Shown piece by piece: positions 41,225 to 50,313 of a stretch of 64,000 nt of DNA (within the stretch, counting starts at the first letter, position 1; the number at the start of each line of letters is the position of its first letter). The notes under the pieces are model-generated. The model was not told where the DNA came from. It did no database searches and was given only the letters and a program-made list of their open reading frames with translations. The stretch comes from Stutzerimonas stutzeri (GTDB lineage: Bacteria > Pseudomonadota > Gammaproteobacteria > Pseudomonadales > Pseudomonadaceae). Location of the stretch: NCBI GenBank assembly GCA_002387205.1, contig DGLA01000008.1, positions 1-64,000 of the forward strand. Reading direction: 5' to 3'. A program made the position numbers and the translations under genes.

Positions 41225-42364
41225 TTGTCGATCAGGGCCCGTTGGGACATATTCTGCGTCGTCGTCGACAACTACGGTGACATTGGCGTGACCTGGCGTC
41301 TGGCGCGCCAGCTGGTGGCCGAACATGATCAACAGGTTCGTCTGTGGGTTGATGATCTGGATACCTTTGCCCAACTCTGTCCCGGCAGCAGCGCCACGGC
41401 CGGACGGCAGCTGCATGACGGCGTCGAGGTATGCCATTGGTTACCCGAGTGGCCAGGGGCCGAACCTGCCGATGTGGTCATAGAGGCCTTTGCCTGCCAG
41501 CTGCCGTCCGACTATGTCGCTGCGATGACTCGGAGCGGTCGGCGTATCCTCTGGCTCAATCTCGAGTACCTCAGCGCCGAGGACTGGGTTGTGGGTTGCC
41601 ATGCATTGCCATCCATGCAGGCCGATGGATTGCAGAAATTCTTCTTTTTTCCCGGCTTCGAGAAGGGCACAGGCGGCTTGATTCGCGAAGGGGACCTGCT
41701 GGCGCGGCGCGAAGCCTTTCAGGGCGATCCGTTGCTTCAAGAGGCCTTCCTGCAGAGTTTCGATGTGACGGTGGAACCCGGTGCGCGGCTGGTGTCGCTG
41801 TTCGCTTACGAAAACAGCGCGGTGGCCGAGTGGCTCGATGAGTTGGCGGTCGATACGCATCCTACCCAGCTGCTGGTCCCCGAAGGCCGCGTGCTTGGTG
41901 ATATCGCTCGCTGGCTGGGGCTCGAGGGGCTGCAGCCCGGCGAACGTCATGTTCGTGGTTCGCTCTGCATCGCGGTGTTGCCGTTCATGACCCAGAACCA
42001 GTACGACATGTTGCTCTGGTGCTGTGATTTCAATGCGGTACGCGGCGAAGAGTCCTTCATTCGTGCGCAGTGGGCGGGGCGGCCTCTGGTCTGGCACATC
42101 TACCCGCAAGAGGAGGATGCGCACTGGGACAAGCTGAACGCCTTTCTGGATTTGTACCTGCGTGACCTTCCACCGGCTCCGACGGCTGCGTTGCGACAAT
42201 TCTGGCGTGCCTGGAACTGCGGTGTTGGCAGCGGTGCCGCTTGGCGTGCACTGCTAGAGCACGAGGCGGAGCTAATGGCCCATGCGGATCGCTGGACACA
42301 CAAGCAGGTCGCCAACGGCGATCTGGCCGGAAAGCTGGTGTTTTTTTACACAGATTGGCTATGA
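41225..42364 (+). CDS. earP: EF-P arginine rhamnosyltransferase EarP
   Basis: The 379-residue GT-B glycosyltransferase (DUF2331) begins ARWDIFCVVVDNYGDIGVTWRLARQL, where the Asp of NYGDIG is catalytic. FFFPGFEKGTGGLIREGDLL and LPFMTQNQYDMLLWCCDFN, RGEESFIRAQWAGRPLVWHIYPQ are family signatures for dTDP-rhamnose binding. It attaches L-rhamnose to Arg32 of EF-P, encoded next door. The start is TTG, behind GAGGTG. Confidence 0.96.
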   Translation: MSIRARWDIFCVVVDNYGDIGVTWRLARQLVAEHDQQVRLWVDDLDTFAQLCPGSSATAGRQLHDGVEVCHWLPEWPGAEPADVVIEAFACQLPSDYVAAMTRSGRRILWLNLEYLSAEDWVVGCHALPSMQADGLQKFFFFPGFEKGTGGLIREGDLLARREAFQGDPLLQEAFLQSFDVTVEPGARLVSLFAYENSAVAEWLDELAVDTHPTQLLVPEGRVLGDIARWLGLEGLQPGERHVRGSLCIAVLPFMTQNQYDMLLWCCDFNAVRGEESFIRAQWAGRPLVWHIYPQEEDAHWDKLNAFLDLYLRDLPPAPTAALRQFWRAWNCGVGSGAAWRALLEHEAELMAHADRWTHKQVANGDLAGKLVFFYTDWL

Positions 42365-42407
42365 TACGCGGCCTGTTTTTTGTCTCTAATTCCATTCGGA
42401 TGTTCGT

Positions 42408-42974
42408 ATGAAAACCGCACAAGAGTTCCGTGCCGGCCAAGTGGCCGTTATCAACGGCGCGCCCTGGATTATCCAGAAAGCCGAGTTCAACAAGTCCGGT
42501 CGTAACAGTGCCGTGGTCAAGATGAAGCTGAAGAACCTGCTCAACGGTTCGGCGACTGAAACCGTATATAAAGCTGATGACAAGCTTGAGCCGGTAATTC
42601 TCGATCGCAAGGAAGTGACCTATTCCTACTTCGCTGACCCGCTGTACGTCTTCATGGACGAAGAGTTCAATCAGTACGAAATCGAGAAAGACGATCTCGA
42701 AGGCGTGATGACCTTCATCGAAGACGGCATGACCGATGTCTGCGAGGCCACGTTCTACAACGACAAGGTGATCTCCGTCGAGCTGCCGAACACCATCGTC
42801 CGCGAGATCGTGTACACCGAGCCGTCTGTCCGGGGCGATACGTCCGGCAAGGTCATGAAGACCGCGCGTCTGAAGAACGGCGCCGAGCTTCAGGTTTCTG
42901 CGTTCTGCGAGATCGGCGACTCGATCGAGATCGACACCCGCACCGGCGAATACAAGTCCCGCGTCAAGGGCTGA
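42408..42974 (+). CDS. efp: Elongation factor P (Arg32 type)
   Basis: The 188-residue protein has three beta-barrel domains. EF-P rescues ribosomes stalled at polyproline stretches. The loop EFNKSGRNSAVVKMK places Arg at position 32, the residue rhamnosylated by EarP, instead of the Lys modified by EpmA. The tail IEIDTRTGEYKSRV is intact. A TATGAT hexamer at 42359-42364, inside the earP stop, may be its own -10 box. A strong terminator follows. Confidence 0.98.
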   Translation: MKTAQEFRAGQVAVINGAPWIIQKAEFNKSGRNSAVVKMKLKNLLNGSATETVYKADDKLEPVILDRKEVTYSYFADPLYVFMDEEFNQYEIEKDDLEGVMTFIEDGMTDVCEATFYNDKVISVELPNTIVREIVYTEPSVRGDTSGKVMKTARLKNGAELQVSAFCEIGDSIEIDTRTGEYKSRVKG

Positions 42975-42996
42975 TCAATTCGCTCGGCGGAAGGGA

Positions 42997-43027
42997 AGCC
43001 CGGCATGTCTGACATGCCGGGCTTTTT
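42997..43027 (+). terminator. Rho-independent terminator after efp
   Basis: AGCCCGGCATGTC and GACATGCCGGGCT are perfect 13-base arms around a single T, followed by five T. It lies 22 bases after the efp stop and also precedes the convergent transporter gene end. Confidence 0.92.
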
Positions 43028-43045
43028 CATTTCGACGCCCGAAAC

Positions 43046-44494
43046 TCAGCTGCCCCAGATCCACCCGACCAGCAAATAGCAAAGCAGCGAAACCAGTACC
43101 ACGCCGAACAGGTTGAGGGCGAAGCCTGCCTTGATCATCTCCTGTATTGGCAGCTTACCGGTGCCGAATACGATGGCGTTGGGCGGCGTGGCTACAGGCA
43201 TCATGAATGCGCAGCTCGCCGCCACCGCGGCGGGAATCGCCAGCATCTCGGGCGACAGGCCCTGCGCAACAGCCAGCGCGCCCAGCAGCGGAAGGAATGC
43301 TGCAGCTGTCGCGGTGTTGGATGTAATCTCGGTGAGAAAAATGATAACTGCCACGACCAGCGCGATCATCGCAAGCAGGGGCAGTGCATCGAAGACGCCG
43401 AGACGTCCGGCAATCCACTCGGCAAGCCCTGAGGCGCCGATCACTCCTGCAAGGGAAAGGCCGCCCCCGAACAGCAGCAGAACCCCCCAGGGCACCTTGT
43501 TGGCTTGGTCCCAGTCCATCAGGAAAACGCGGTCGCGCAGGTTAACCGGAATCAGGAAAAGCGCGATAGCGGCTGCCACAGCGATGCTGGTGTCGTTCAC
43601 ACCGTCCAGGATGTCGGCCAGAAGCGGCTGGAAGACCCAGGCCAGCGCAGCCAGGACGAATACCACGGCAACCATTTTCTCGGCTCGGGACATTGGCCCG
43701 AGTTCTGTCATTTCCTTTTTCAGCAGGCCCCTGCTGTCACCTCCGGCGAGCTTGAAGCCGCGGCGGGTGAGCGACCACCAGATAAAGATCAGCATGCCGG
43801 TGCTCAGCGGCAACCCCAGCAGCATCCATTGGCCGAAGCCGATCTGCACGTCGTAAGTCTCCCGCAGGAAGGCGGCCAGTAGGGCGTTAGGTGGTGTGCC
43901 GATGAGCGTGGCGATCCCGCCAACGCTGGCCGCATAGGCGATGCCGAGGAGCAGGGCGACGGCAAAGCGGCCGCCTTCCTTTTCGTCGCTGCCGGCCACC
44001 AGCAGGCCAATCACCGAGAGGCCGATGGGCAGCATCATGATGCTGGTCGCGGTGTTGCTTACCCACATGCTGATGAACGCGGTTGCGATCATGAAACCGG
44101 CAATCTGGCGACTGGGCTGGTTGCCCATTGCCAGCAGCGTCATCAGGGCGATGCGCCTGTGGAGGTTCCAGCGCTGCATGGCCAGTCCGAGCAAGAAGCC
44201 GCCAAGGAACAGGAAAATCGTCGGGTTCGCATAGGGAGCAGTGGCCTTGGCCAAGGTATCGATTCCCAGCACGGGGATCAGCAGGATCGGCAACAGCGAG
44301 GTTACGGGGATGGGAATGGCCTCGGTGGACCACCAGACAGCCATCAGCGCGGCGAGGCCTACGGTAAGCCAGGCTTTGTCGGATAAGCCAGCTGGTGGAT
44401 CCGTCAGCAGGCATAGAAGCAGAAGCAGCGGCCCGACAATCAGACCGATCCATGCGGCGAGCACCGCACCTTTGGTTTGAGATGATTCCGTCAT
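43046..44494 (-). CDS. DASS (SLC13) family sodium:dicarboxylate/anion symporter
   Basis: The 482-residue membrane protein has about 11 hydrophobic segments. It has the two Ser-Asn-Thr substrate/sodium motifs, VSNTATSIMMLP and ITSNTATAAAFLP, and GTPPNALLAAF, VATPPNAIVFGTG. Likely substrates are succinate, malate, fumarate or related anions; I cannot tell which. The ATG at 44494 follows AGAGG and gives the expected family length, so the earlier in-frame codons were discarded. Confidence 0.93.
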   Translation of the reverse strand: MTESSQTKGAVLAAWIGLIVGPLLLLLCLLTDPPAGLSDKAWLTVGLAALMAVWWSTEAIPIPVTSLLPILLIPVLGIDTLAKATAPYANPTIFLFLGGFLLGLAMQRWNLHRRIALMTLLAMGNQPSRQIAGFMIATAFISMWVSNTATSIMMLPIGLSVIGLLVAGSDEKEGGRFAVALLLGIAYAASVGGIATLIGTPPNALLAAFLRETYDVQIGFGQWMLLGLPLSTGMLIFIWWSLTRRGFKLAGGDSRGLLKKEMTELGPMSRAEKMVAVVFVLAALAWVFQPLLADILDGVNDTSIAVAAAIALFLIPVNLRDRVFLMDWDQANKVPWGVLLLFGGGLSLAGVIGASGLAEWIAGRLGVFDALPLLAMIALVVAVIIFLTEITSNTATAAAFLPLLGALAVAQGLSPEMLAIPAAVAASCAFMMPVATPPNAIVFGTGKLPIQEMIKAGFALNLFGVVLVSLLCYLLVGWIWGS

Positions 44495-44644
44495 GGTTGT
44501 CCTCTGATTAGCGCAGCCCTCGACCCTGTTGGTAGTGGCCACTCTCATTAGGCGGACAGGAGCGGTGTGGGTTCGTTTCTTCCAGCGCCGTTGATGGCAC
44601 CTGTGGCCGATAAGGGCAGGCCCGGTGCCAACGAAGGGCGGCTG

Positions 44645-45994
44645 TCAGTCAGGGCGTACCTGCTTCAGCGTCTCGGCAATAAGGAACGCGAGTTCAAGCG
44701 ACTGGTCGGCGTTGAGACGTGGATCGCAATGGGTATGGTAGCGGTCGGAGAGGCCATCTTCGGTAATCGGCCGCGCGCCCCCAATGCATTCGGTAACGTT
44801 CTGGCCGGTCATTTCGATATGGATGCCGCCCGGATAGCTACCTTCGGCCCGGTGCACCTCGAAGAACTGCCGAACCTCGGCCAGCACTCGGGCGAAATCC
44901 CGCGTCTTGTAGCCGCTGGAGGCCTTCATGGTATTGCCGTGCATGGGATCGGAGCTCCACAGCACCTGACGACCCTCGGCCTGCACGGTCTGGATCAACC
45001 GGGGCAGCCCGGCCTCGACCTTGTCTGCGCCCATCCGCACGATGAGGTTCAGACGGCCCGGGTCATTGTCAGGGTTGAGTGTATCGATCAGGCGGATCAG
45101 CTCTTCGCTGTCCATGCTCGGCCCGACCTTGACACCGATGGGGTTGCCCACGCCGCGCAGAAATTCCACATGGGCGCCGTCCAGCTGACGCGTGCGGTCG
45201 CCGATCCAGAGCATGTGCGCCGAACAGTCGTACCAGCCGCCGCTGAGGCTGTCCTGACGGACGAACGCCTGTTCGTAGTTGAGCAACAGCGCCTCGTGGG
45301 CGGTGAAGAAACTGGTCTCGCGCAGCTGTGGGGCATTGTCCATGCCACAGGCGCGCATGAATCTCAGCGCCTGGTCGATACGTGCACCCAGCTGATGATA
45401 CTTTTCTGCCATCTGCGAATTGGCGATGAAATCCAGGTTCCATTGGTGGACCTGATGCAGGTCGGCAAAGCCGCCCTGGGCGAAGGCGCGCAGCAGGTTC
45501 AGACTTGCAGTTGACTGGTGATAGGCCTGCAACAGCCGCTCCGGGTCCGGGACGCGGCTCTTCTCGTCGAAGCTAATGCCGTTGACGATATCGCCGCGGT
45601 AGGCGGGGAGGGTGACGCCATCAATGGTCTCGTCATCAGACGAGCGCGGCTTGGCGAACTGCCCGGCCATGCGACCGACCTTTATCACCGGGCACCCGGC
45701 GGCAAATGTCATCACCACGGCCATCTGCAGCAGCACCTTGAAGGTGTCACGGATCTTGGGTGCGGAAAATTCGGCGAAGCTTTCGGCGCAGTCCCCGCCC
45801 TGAAGCAGAAACGCACGGCCCTGGGTAACTTCAGCGAACTGCCGGCGCAACTCGCGGGCTTCGCCGGCAAATACCAAGGGAGGCAGGCTCGCCAGGTTTG
45901 CTTCGACGCGCTCCAGATGCTCGGCATCCGGATAGACCGGCTGTTGCTGGATGGGTTTGTTTCTCCAGCTCGTGGGGCTCCAGGCCTGGTTCAT
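44645..45994 (-). CDS. Class II (plant-type) DAHP synthase
   Basis: The 449-residue class II 3-deoxy-7-phosphoheptulonate synthase begins NQAWSPTSWRNKPIQQQPVYPD. FLLQGGDCAESFAEF carries the metal-binding Cys, and VGNPIGVKVGPSM and WSSDPMHGNT contain metal and phosphate ligands. It catalyses the first step of the shikimate pathway. Pseudomonads carry this enzyme in addition to AroG/AroF/AroH-type class I enzymes. It stands alone, divergent from the spermidine-synthase-like gene. Confidence 0.95.
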   Translation of the reverse strand: MNQAWSPTSWRNKPIQQQPVYPDAEHLERVEANLASLPPLVFAGEARELRRQFAEVTQGRAFLLQGGDCAESFAEFSAPKIRDTFKVLLQMAVVMTFAAGCPVIKVGRMAGQFAKPRSSDDETIDGVTLPAYRGDIVNGISFDEKSRVPDPERLLQAYHQSTASLNLLRAFAQGGFADLHQVHQWNLDFIANSQMAEKYHQLGARIDQALRFMRACGMDNAPQLRETSFFTAHEALLLNYEQAFVRQDSLSGGWYDCSAHMLWIGDRTRQLDGAHVEFLRGVGNPIGVKVGPSMDSEELIRLIDTLNPDNDPGRLNLIVRMGADKVEAGLPRLIQTVQAEGRQVLWSSDPMHGNTMKASSGYKTRDFARVLAEVRQFFEVHRAEGSYPGGIHIEMTGQNVTECIGGARPITEDGLSDRYHTHCDPRLNADQSLELAFLIAETLKQVRPD

Positions 45995-46110
45995 CCGTCT
46001 TTATCCCGTTGCTTGAAAGTGGCGCCGATTTTACCTGATGCGCCGGGGCGCCGCTGATAGTTCCAAGCGATCGGGCTGTTAACATGCGGCATGGTTTGAG
46101 GTGATTACCG

Positions 46111-46860
46111 ATGGACAAGCAGGAAGTGTTGCTGGCTGAAGTGACCGACGCCTTCGGTCTGATACGTGTGCTGGAGGTCGGTGATTACCGCTTTCTCGAG
46201 TTTGGGACGGCCGTCGAACAGAGCTGCGTCTTCACCCATGATCCAAGTTGGTTGGAGTACGACTACACCCGCGCCATGCTCATGGGTGGGCTCCTTCACC
46301 AGGCGCCGGAGACTGCGCTGTTCCTGGGGCTCGGGGCAGGCACGCTGACGCAGGCATGTCTCGAATTCCTGCCGGTCGAAGATGTCGAGGCTATCGAACT
46401 GCGCCCGGACGTGCCGGAGCTCGCCATGCGCTACCTTGGCCTGCAGGACGACCCGCGGTTGTTCATCCGCATTGGTGATGCGGTTGAGTTGCTGGATTCG
46501 GCCGAGACGGCCGACCTCGTGTTCGTCGACCTGTATACCGATATCGGGCCGGCCGCGGCACACCTGGCCTGGGGATTTTTGGAGAGATGCCAGCAGAAGC
46601 TCAATCCAGGCGGCTGGCTGATCATTAATCAGTGGGGTACCGACGAAGACAAGCCCCTGGGTGCCGCGTTGCTGCGCGGCCTGTTTCATCGTCACTATTG
46701 GGAATGTCCGGTGAAGGAGGGTAACGTGGTGCTGTTTGTCCCGGCCGATCTGGAACAGACACTTGATGAGAGCGGTCTGCGGGCCCGTGCCGCAAGGCTG
46801 GCGCCGCGTCTCGGTTACTCGCTCGATTCGCTTATCAGCGCGATACGGCCGGCGAGCTAA
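46111..46860 (+). CDS. Spermidine synthase-like methyltransferase-fold protein
   Basis: The 249-residue Rossmann-fold protein has ALFLGLGAGTLTQACLEFLP (SAM/dcSAM loop), VEAIELRPDVPELA (acidic end of beta 2) and LVFVDLYTD. It lacks the N-terminal beta domain of true SpeE and the D-x-x-D gatekeeper loop typical of aminopropyltransferases. Polyamine synthesis is therefore unproven. This class is common in Pseudomonas next to the class II DAHP synthase gene. Confidence 0.8.
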   Translation: MDKQEVLLAEVTDAFGLIRVLEVGDYRFLEFGTAVEQSCVFTHDPSWLEYDYTRAMLMGGLLHQAPETALFLGLGAGTLTQACLEFLPVEDVEAIELRPDVPELAMRYLGLQDDPRLFIRIGDAVELLDSAETADLVFVDLYTDIGPAAAHLAWGFLERCQQKLNPGGWLIINQWGTDEDKPLGAALLRGLFHRHYWECPVKEGNVVLFVPADLEQTLDESGLRARAARLAPRLGYSLDSLISAIRPAS

Positions 46861-47090
46861 AGCCTGCCGGTGTACGACGAGCGGTCATGCACTGTGCGGG
46901 GCGGAAGCACGATGCCACGCGACCGATACTCGGTTCGATGTGTCCTCGAGGGATTGGTTTTGCACCTGGCCGGCGCTCGATCAAAACCCCGTAAATCCGG
47001 CCCATTACGGCAAAGCCAGCTGAGAGGCGTTGCAATCCAGTCAGCGTGCCCTTATCTACTCATCACCTTTCGCGTTGTGTGCACTTCTAT

Positions 47091-48023
47091 ATGACTACTG
47101 CTCTGTCTATTCGGCAGTTGACCAAAATTTACGGAAACGGCTTCCAGGCCCTCAAGGGCATCGACCTCGACGTGGCCGAAGGCGACTTCTTTGCGTTGCT
47201 CGGGCCCAACGGGGCCGGCAAGTCGACCACCATCGGCATTCTTTCGACACTGGTGAATAAGTCTGGCGGCACGGTCAAAGTGTTCGGCCATGACCTGGAT
47301 CGCGACCCCAGCGGCCTCAAACGCTGCCTCGGCGTGGTGCCGCAGGAATTCAACTTCAACCAGTTCGAGAAGGCGTTCGACATCCTGGTCACCCAGGCCG
47401 GCTACTACGGCATCCCGGCGAAAGTCGCCAAGGAGCGCGCCGAGCAGTACCTCAACCAGCTGGGCCTCTGGGATAAGCGCGATGTCTCCTCGCGGATGCT
47501 GTCGGGTGGCATGAAGCGACGCCTGATGATTGCGCGTGCGCTGATCCACCGGCCGCGATTGCTGATCCTCGACGAACCTACCGCTGGGGTCGATATCGAA
47601 CTGCGCCGCTCGATGTGGTCCTTCCTGACCGAGCTCAACCGGGAAGGCATCACCATCATCCTGACCACGCATTACCTGGAAGAGGCCGAACAGCTATGCC
47701 GCAATATCGGCATCATCGACCACGGCCAGATCGTCAAGAACACCAGCATGCGTGAGCTGCTCAAGCAATTGCACGTCGAGACCTTCCTGCTCGACCTCAA
47801 GGAGTCGCAGTTGGTACCCCCGGAGCTGGGGCCGTATCCGGCGCGCCTGGTCGATCACCATACGCTGGAGGTGCAGGTCGAGAAGAGCCAGGGCGTGACC
47901 GAGCTGTTCCGCATGCTCTCGGCGCAGGGCATCGAGGTGCTGAGCCTGCGCAACAAGACCAACCGGCTGGAGGAGCTGTTCGTGTCGATGGTGGAAAACA
48001 ACCTGCCCAAGGTGGCCCAATGA
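47091..48023 (+). CDS. yadG: ABC transporter ATPase (YadG type)
   Basis: The 310-residue ATPase shows Walker A LLGPNGAGKSTTIG, signature MLSGGMKRRLMIARAL, Walker B LLILDEPTAGVD and H-loop TTHYLEEAE. The C-terminal extension (about 230-310) is typical of drug/polysaccharide-type ABC-2 exporters. The start at ATG 47091 (TTALSIRQLTKIYG) was chosen over an upstream in-frame codon. It overlaps the permease gene by four bases (ATGA). The substrate is unknown. Confidence 0.9.
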   Translation: MTTALSIRQLTKIYGNGFQALKGIDLDVAEGDFFALLGPNGAGKSTTIGILSTLVNKSGGTVKVFGHDLDRDPSGLKRCLGVVPQEFNFNQFEKAFDILVTQAGYYGIPAKVAKERAEQYLNQLGLWDKRDVSSRMLSGGMKRRLMIARALIHRPRLLILDEPTAGVDIELRRSMWSFLTELNREGITIILTTHYLEEAEQLCRNIGIIDHGQIVKNTSMRELLKQLHVETFLLDLKESQLVPPELGPYPARLVDHHTLEVQVEKSQGVTELFRMLSAQGIEVLSLRNKTNRLEELFVSMVENNLPKVAQ

Positions 48024-48799
48024 ACGCTGAACTCCGCCCGAACCTCGTGGCGTTGCAGACCATCGTGCATCGCGAAATCCGGCGTTATACGCGCATCTGG
48101 CCACAGACCCTGCTGCCCCCGGCAATCACGATGGTGTTGTACTTCGTGATCTTCGGCAATCTCATCGGTGAGCGCATCGGTGAGATGGACGGCTTTACCT
48201 ACATGCAGTACATCGTGCCCGGGCTGATCATGATGTCGGTGATCACCAACTCCTACAGCAACGTCGTCTCGAGTTTTTTCAGCAGTAAATTTCAGCGTTC
48301 GATCGAAGAGCTGCTGGTTTCGCCGGTATCGCCCCACGTGATCCTCATCGGCTTCGCCCTGGGCGGTATCACTCGCGGATTGGCCGTGGCACTGATCGTG
48401 ACACTGTTGTCGATGTTCTTTACCGATCTGCAGGTGCATCACCTTGGGGTAACGCTGCTGGTGATCACGCTGACGTCGACCATCTTCGCGCTGGGTGGCT
48501 TCATCAACGCCGTATTTGCGCGAAATTTCGATGACATCTCCATCATCCCGACGTTTGTCCTGACACCGCTGACCTACCTTGGTGGGGTGTTCTATTCGAT
48601 TCATCTGCTCTCGCCGTTCTGGCAGACGCTGTCGTTGGCAAACCCTATCCTGCACATGGTCAATGCGTTCCGCTACGGCATCCTCGGGGTCTCGGATATC
48701 CGCATCGGGATAGCCATCACTTTCATGGCGGTCGCCGCGATCGTGATGTACCTCTGGTGTATACGGCTGTTGAATAGCGGCCGTGGCATGCGCCAGTGA
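48020..48799 (+). CDS. yadH: ABC-2 type permease (YadH type)
   Basis: The 259-residue membrane protein has six hydrophobic segments and the ABC-2 signature (EELLVSPVSPHVILIGFALGG and PLTYLGGVFYSIHLLSPFWQ). It pairs with the preceding ATPase. The E. coli homologue YadH has no settled substrate. Confidence 0.9.
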   Translation: MNAELRPNLVALQTIVHREIRRYTRIWPQTLLPPAITMVLYFVIFGNLIGERIGEMDGFTYMQYIVPGLIMMSVITNSYSNVVSSFFSSKFQRSIEELLVSPVSPHVILIGFALGGITRGLAVALIVTLLSMFFTDLQVHHLGVTLLVITLTSTIFALGGFINAVFARNFDDISIIPTFVLTPLTYLGGVFYSIHLLSPFWQTLSLANPILHMVNAFRYGILGVSDIRIGIAITFMAVAAIVMYLWCIRLLNSGRGMRQ

Positions 48800-48935
48800 C
48801 GGCGAGGTCCAGTTTGGTTCCGCTGGGTTGAAGGTGAGCTGGCTGGCAGGACAGCCTGGGCCTGGCACGACTTTGCCGTGAAAAACTGGCTGCAAGTGGA
48901 TACACTTGCGGTCGTTTTTCGTACAGGTCCCCGAG

Positions 48936-49766
48936 ATGCAGCATCCTGCCGAACATTCTCCGCTGGGCAAGACCAGCGCTTACATTGCCACCTACAGTCC
49001 GGAGCAGCTGTTTCCCATCTCTCGCGAGCCTAAGTGGGCTGAGCTGGGACTGACTGCCGAAACGCTGCCTTACCGCGGCGTGGACATATGGAATTGCTAT
49101 GAGCTGTCCTGGCTGCTGCCGTCCGGCAAGCCGGTGGTTGCCATCGGTGAGTTCAGCATTCCAGCTGATTCGCCGAATATCATCGAATCCAAGTCATTCA
49201 AGCTCTATCTAAACTCGCTCAATCAATCGGTATTTGCCAGTCGTGACGCCTTGGTCGAGGTCATGACCAAGGATCTGTCTGCCGCAGCTGGCAAGCCGGT
49301 TGGTGTCTGTTTGAAATCGCTGGACGAAGCGGCAGCCGAGGGTATCGCGCAGCTGTCAGGGCGCTGTATCGACGATCTGGATATCAGCATCGATAACTAT
49401 GACTCGCCACGTGCGGAGCTGCTGCGCTGCGATGCTGGACGGATGGTTGAGGAGCGCCTCTACAGCCACCTGCTCAAATCCAATTGCCCAGTGACCGGCC
49501 AGCCGGATTGGGGAACCGTGGTAATCGATTATCAGGGCCCTGCGCTGGACCCCGGGAGTTTGTTGGCGTATCTGGTGAGCTTTCGTCAGCACGCGGATTT
49601 TCATGAACAATGCGTCGAGCGCATCTTTCTTGATCTGCAGCGTTTGATGGCGCCTGCGCGATTGAGCGTATATGCACGCTACGTTCGCAGGGGCGGGTTG
49701 GATATCAATCCTTACCGAAGCAGCGAGTCTCTGGTGCCGAGCAACGGTCGGCTGGTACGTCAGTAG
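48936..49766 (+). CDS. queF: NADPH-dependent 7-cyano-7-deazaguanine reductase QueF
   Basis: The 276-residue type II (YqcD-like double domain) QueF has the active Cys in LKSNCPVTGQPDWGTV and the N-terminal domain with WNCYELSWLLPSGKPVV and ESKSFKLYLNSLNQ. It converts preQ0 to preQ1 in queuosine synthesis. The ATG at 48936 (QHPAEHSPLGKTSAYI) is the conserved start. The gene ends before a perfect hairpin. Confidence 0.96.
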   Translation: MQHPAEHSPLGKTSAYIATYSPEQLFPISREPKWAELGLTAETLPYRGVDIWNCYELSWLLPSGKPVVAIGEFSIPADSPNIIESKSFKLYLNSLNQSVFASRDALVEVMTKDLSAAAGKPVGVCLKSLDEAAAEGIAQLSGRCIDDLDISIDNYDSPRAELLRCDAGRMVEERLYSHLLKSNCPVTGQPDWGTVVIDYQGPALDPGSLLAYLVSFRQHADFHEQCVERIFLDLQRLMAPARLSVYARYVRRGGLDINPYRSSESLVPSNGRLVRQ

Positions 49767-49772
49767 CAGGCT

Positions 49773-49802
49773 GTTCGAGCGAGGACGGCGCCTCGCTCGA
49801 AC
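49773..49802 (+). terminator. Perfect 12-bp hairpin between queF and the DUF4404 gene
   Basis: GTTCGAGCGAGG and CCTCGCTCGAAC flank a six-base loop, starting six bases after the queF stop. There is no clear T-run in either direction, so termination is likely but not certain; it could serve both convergent genes. Confidence 0.6.
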
Positions 49803-49817
49803 GAGTTATCGCCTGTC

Positions 49818-50084
49818 TCAGATCCCCATGTTCGCCAACGTCTGCATGATGTTGCGCAGCGTCATCGCGGTGTTCGGGTGGCTAACCTCGAATCGCTCCA
49901 CTGCGAGGTTGACGCCATCGACCAGTGAATCGTTCTGATCGACGACACCCTGGTTGGCCAGACGCAGTTCGATGTCCTGGGCGATCAGTTGCAGCTCAGC
50001 ACGTTCTTCCTCGGTCAGTGGCGTGTCCTGAGCCAGCTGACTACGCAGCTCGGCAAGCTGCGACTGCAGATCATGTTCCGGCAT
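49818..50084 (-). CDS. DUF4404 protein
   Basis: The 88-residue helical protein (LQSQLAELRSQLAQDTPLTEEERAELQL, VERFEVSHPNTAMTLRNIMQTLANMGI) matches DUF4404. Two amphipathic helices suggest a dimerising coiled coil. Function is unknown. It is convergent with queF. Confidence 0.85.
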   Translation of the reverse strand: MPEHDLQSQLAELRSQLAQDTPLTEEERAELQLIAQDIELRLANQGVVDQNDSLVDGVNLAVERFEVSHPNTAMTLRNIMQTLANMGI

Positions 50085-50313
50085 GTTGCTTCCCTCTGAT
50101 GGTTTTCTTGCGGCACTGGGGCCGATGCATGGAGGTTAAACCAGCAGCCCGCGATTGTCTGTCGTAAGACGGATGGGCCTGGGTGAAGTTCGCTGCGCTA
50201 TACCGGCCGGCTTCTTTCGGCCGCGCGTCCACCCGCTGCCGGATTTTGCTGAAATGGCCTTATACTGCCGCGCTGGCTGGCAGATATCACCAATCGACAT
50301 GAGGAAGGCAGCG

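Noticed and set aside
44567..45514. A 315-codon + strand frame over the class II DAHP synthase
   Set aside because: It lies wholly antisense to a well-conserved enzyme gene and has no family features; it is a GC-rich shadow frame.
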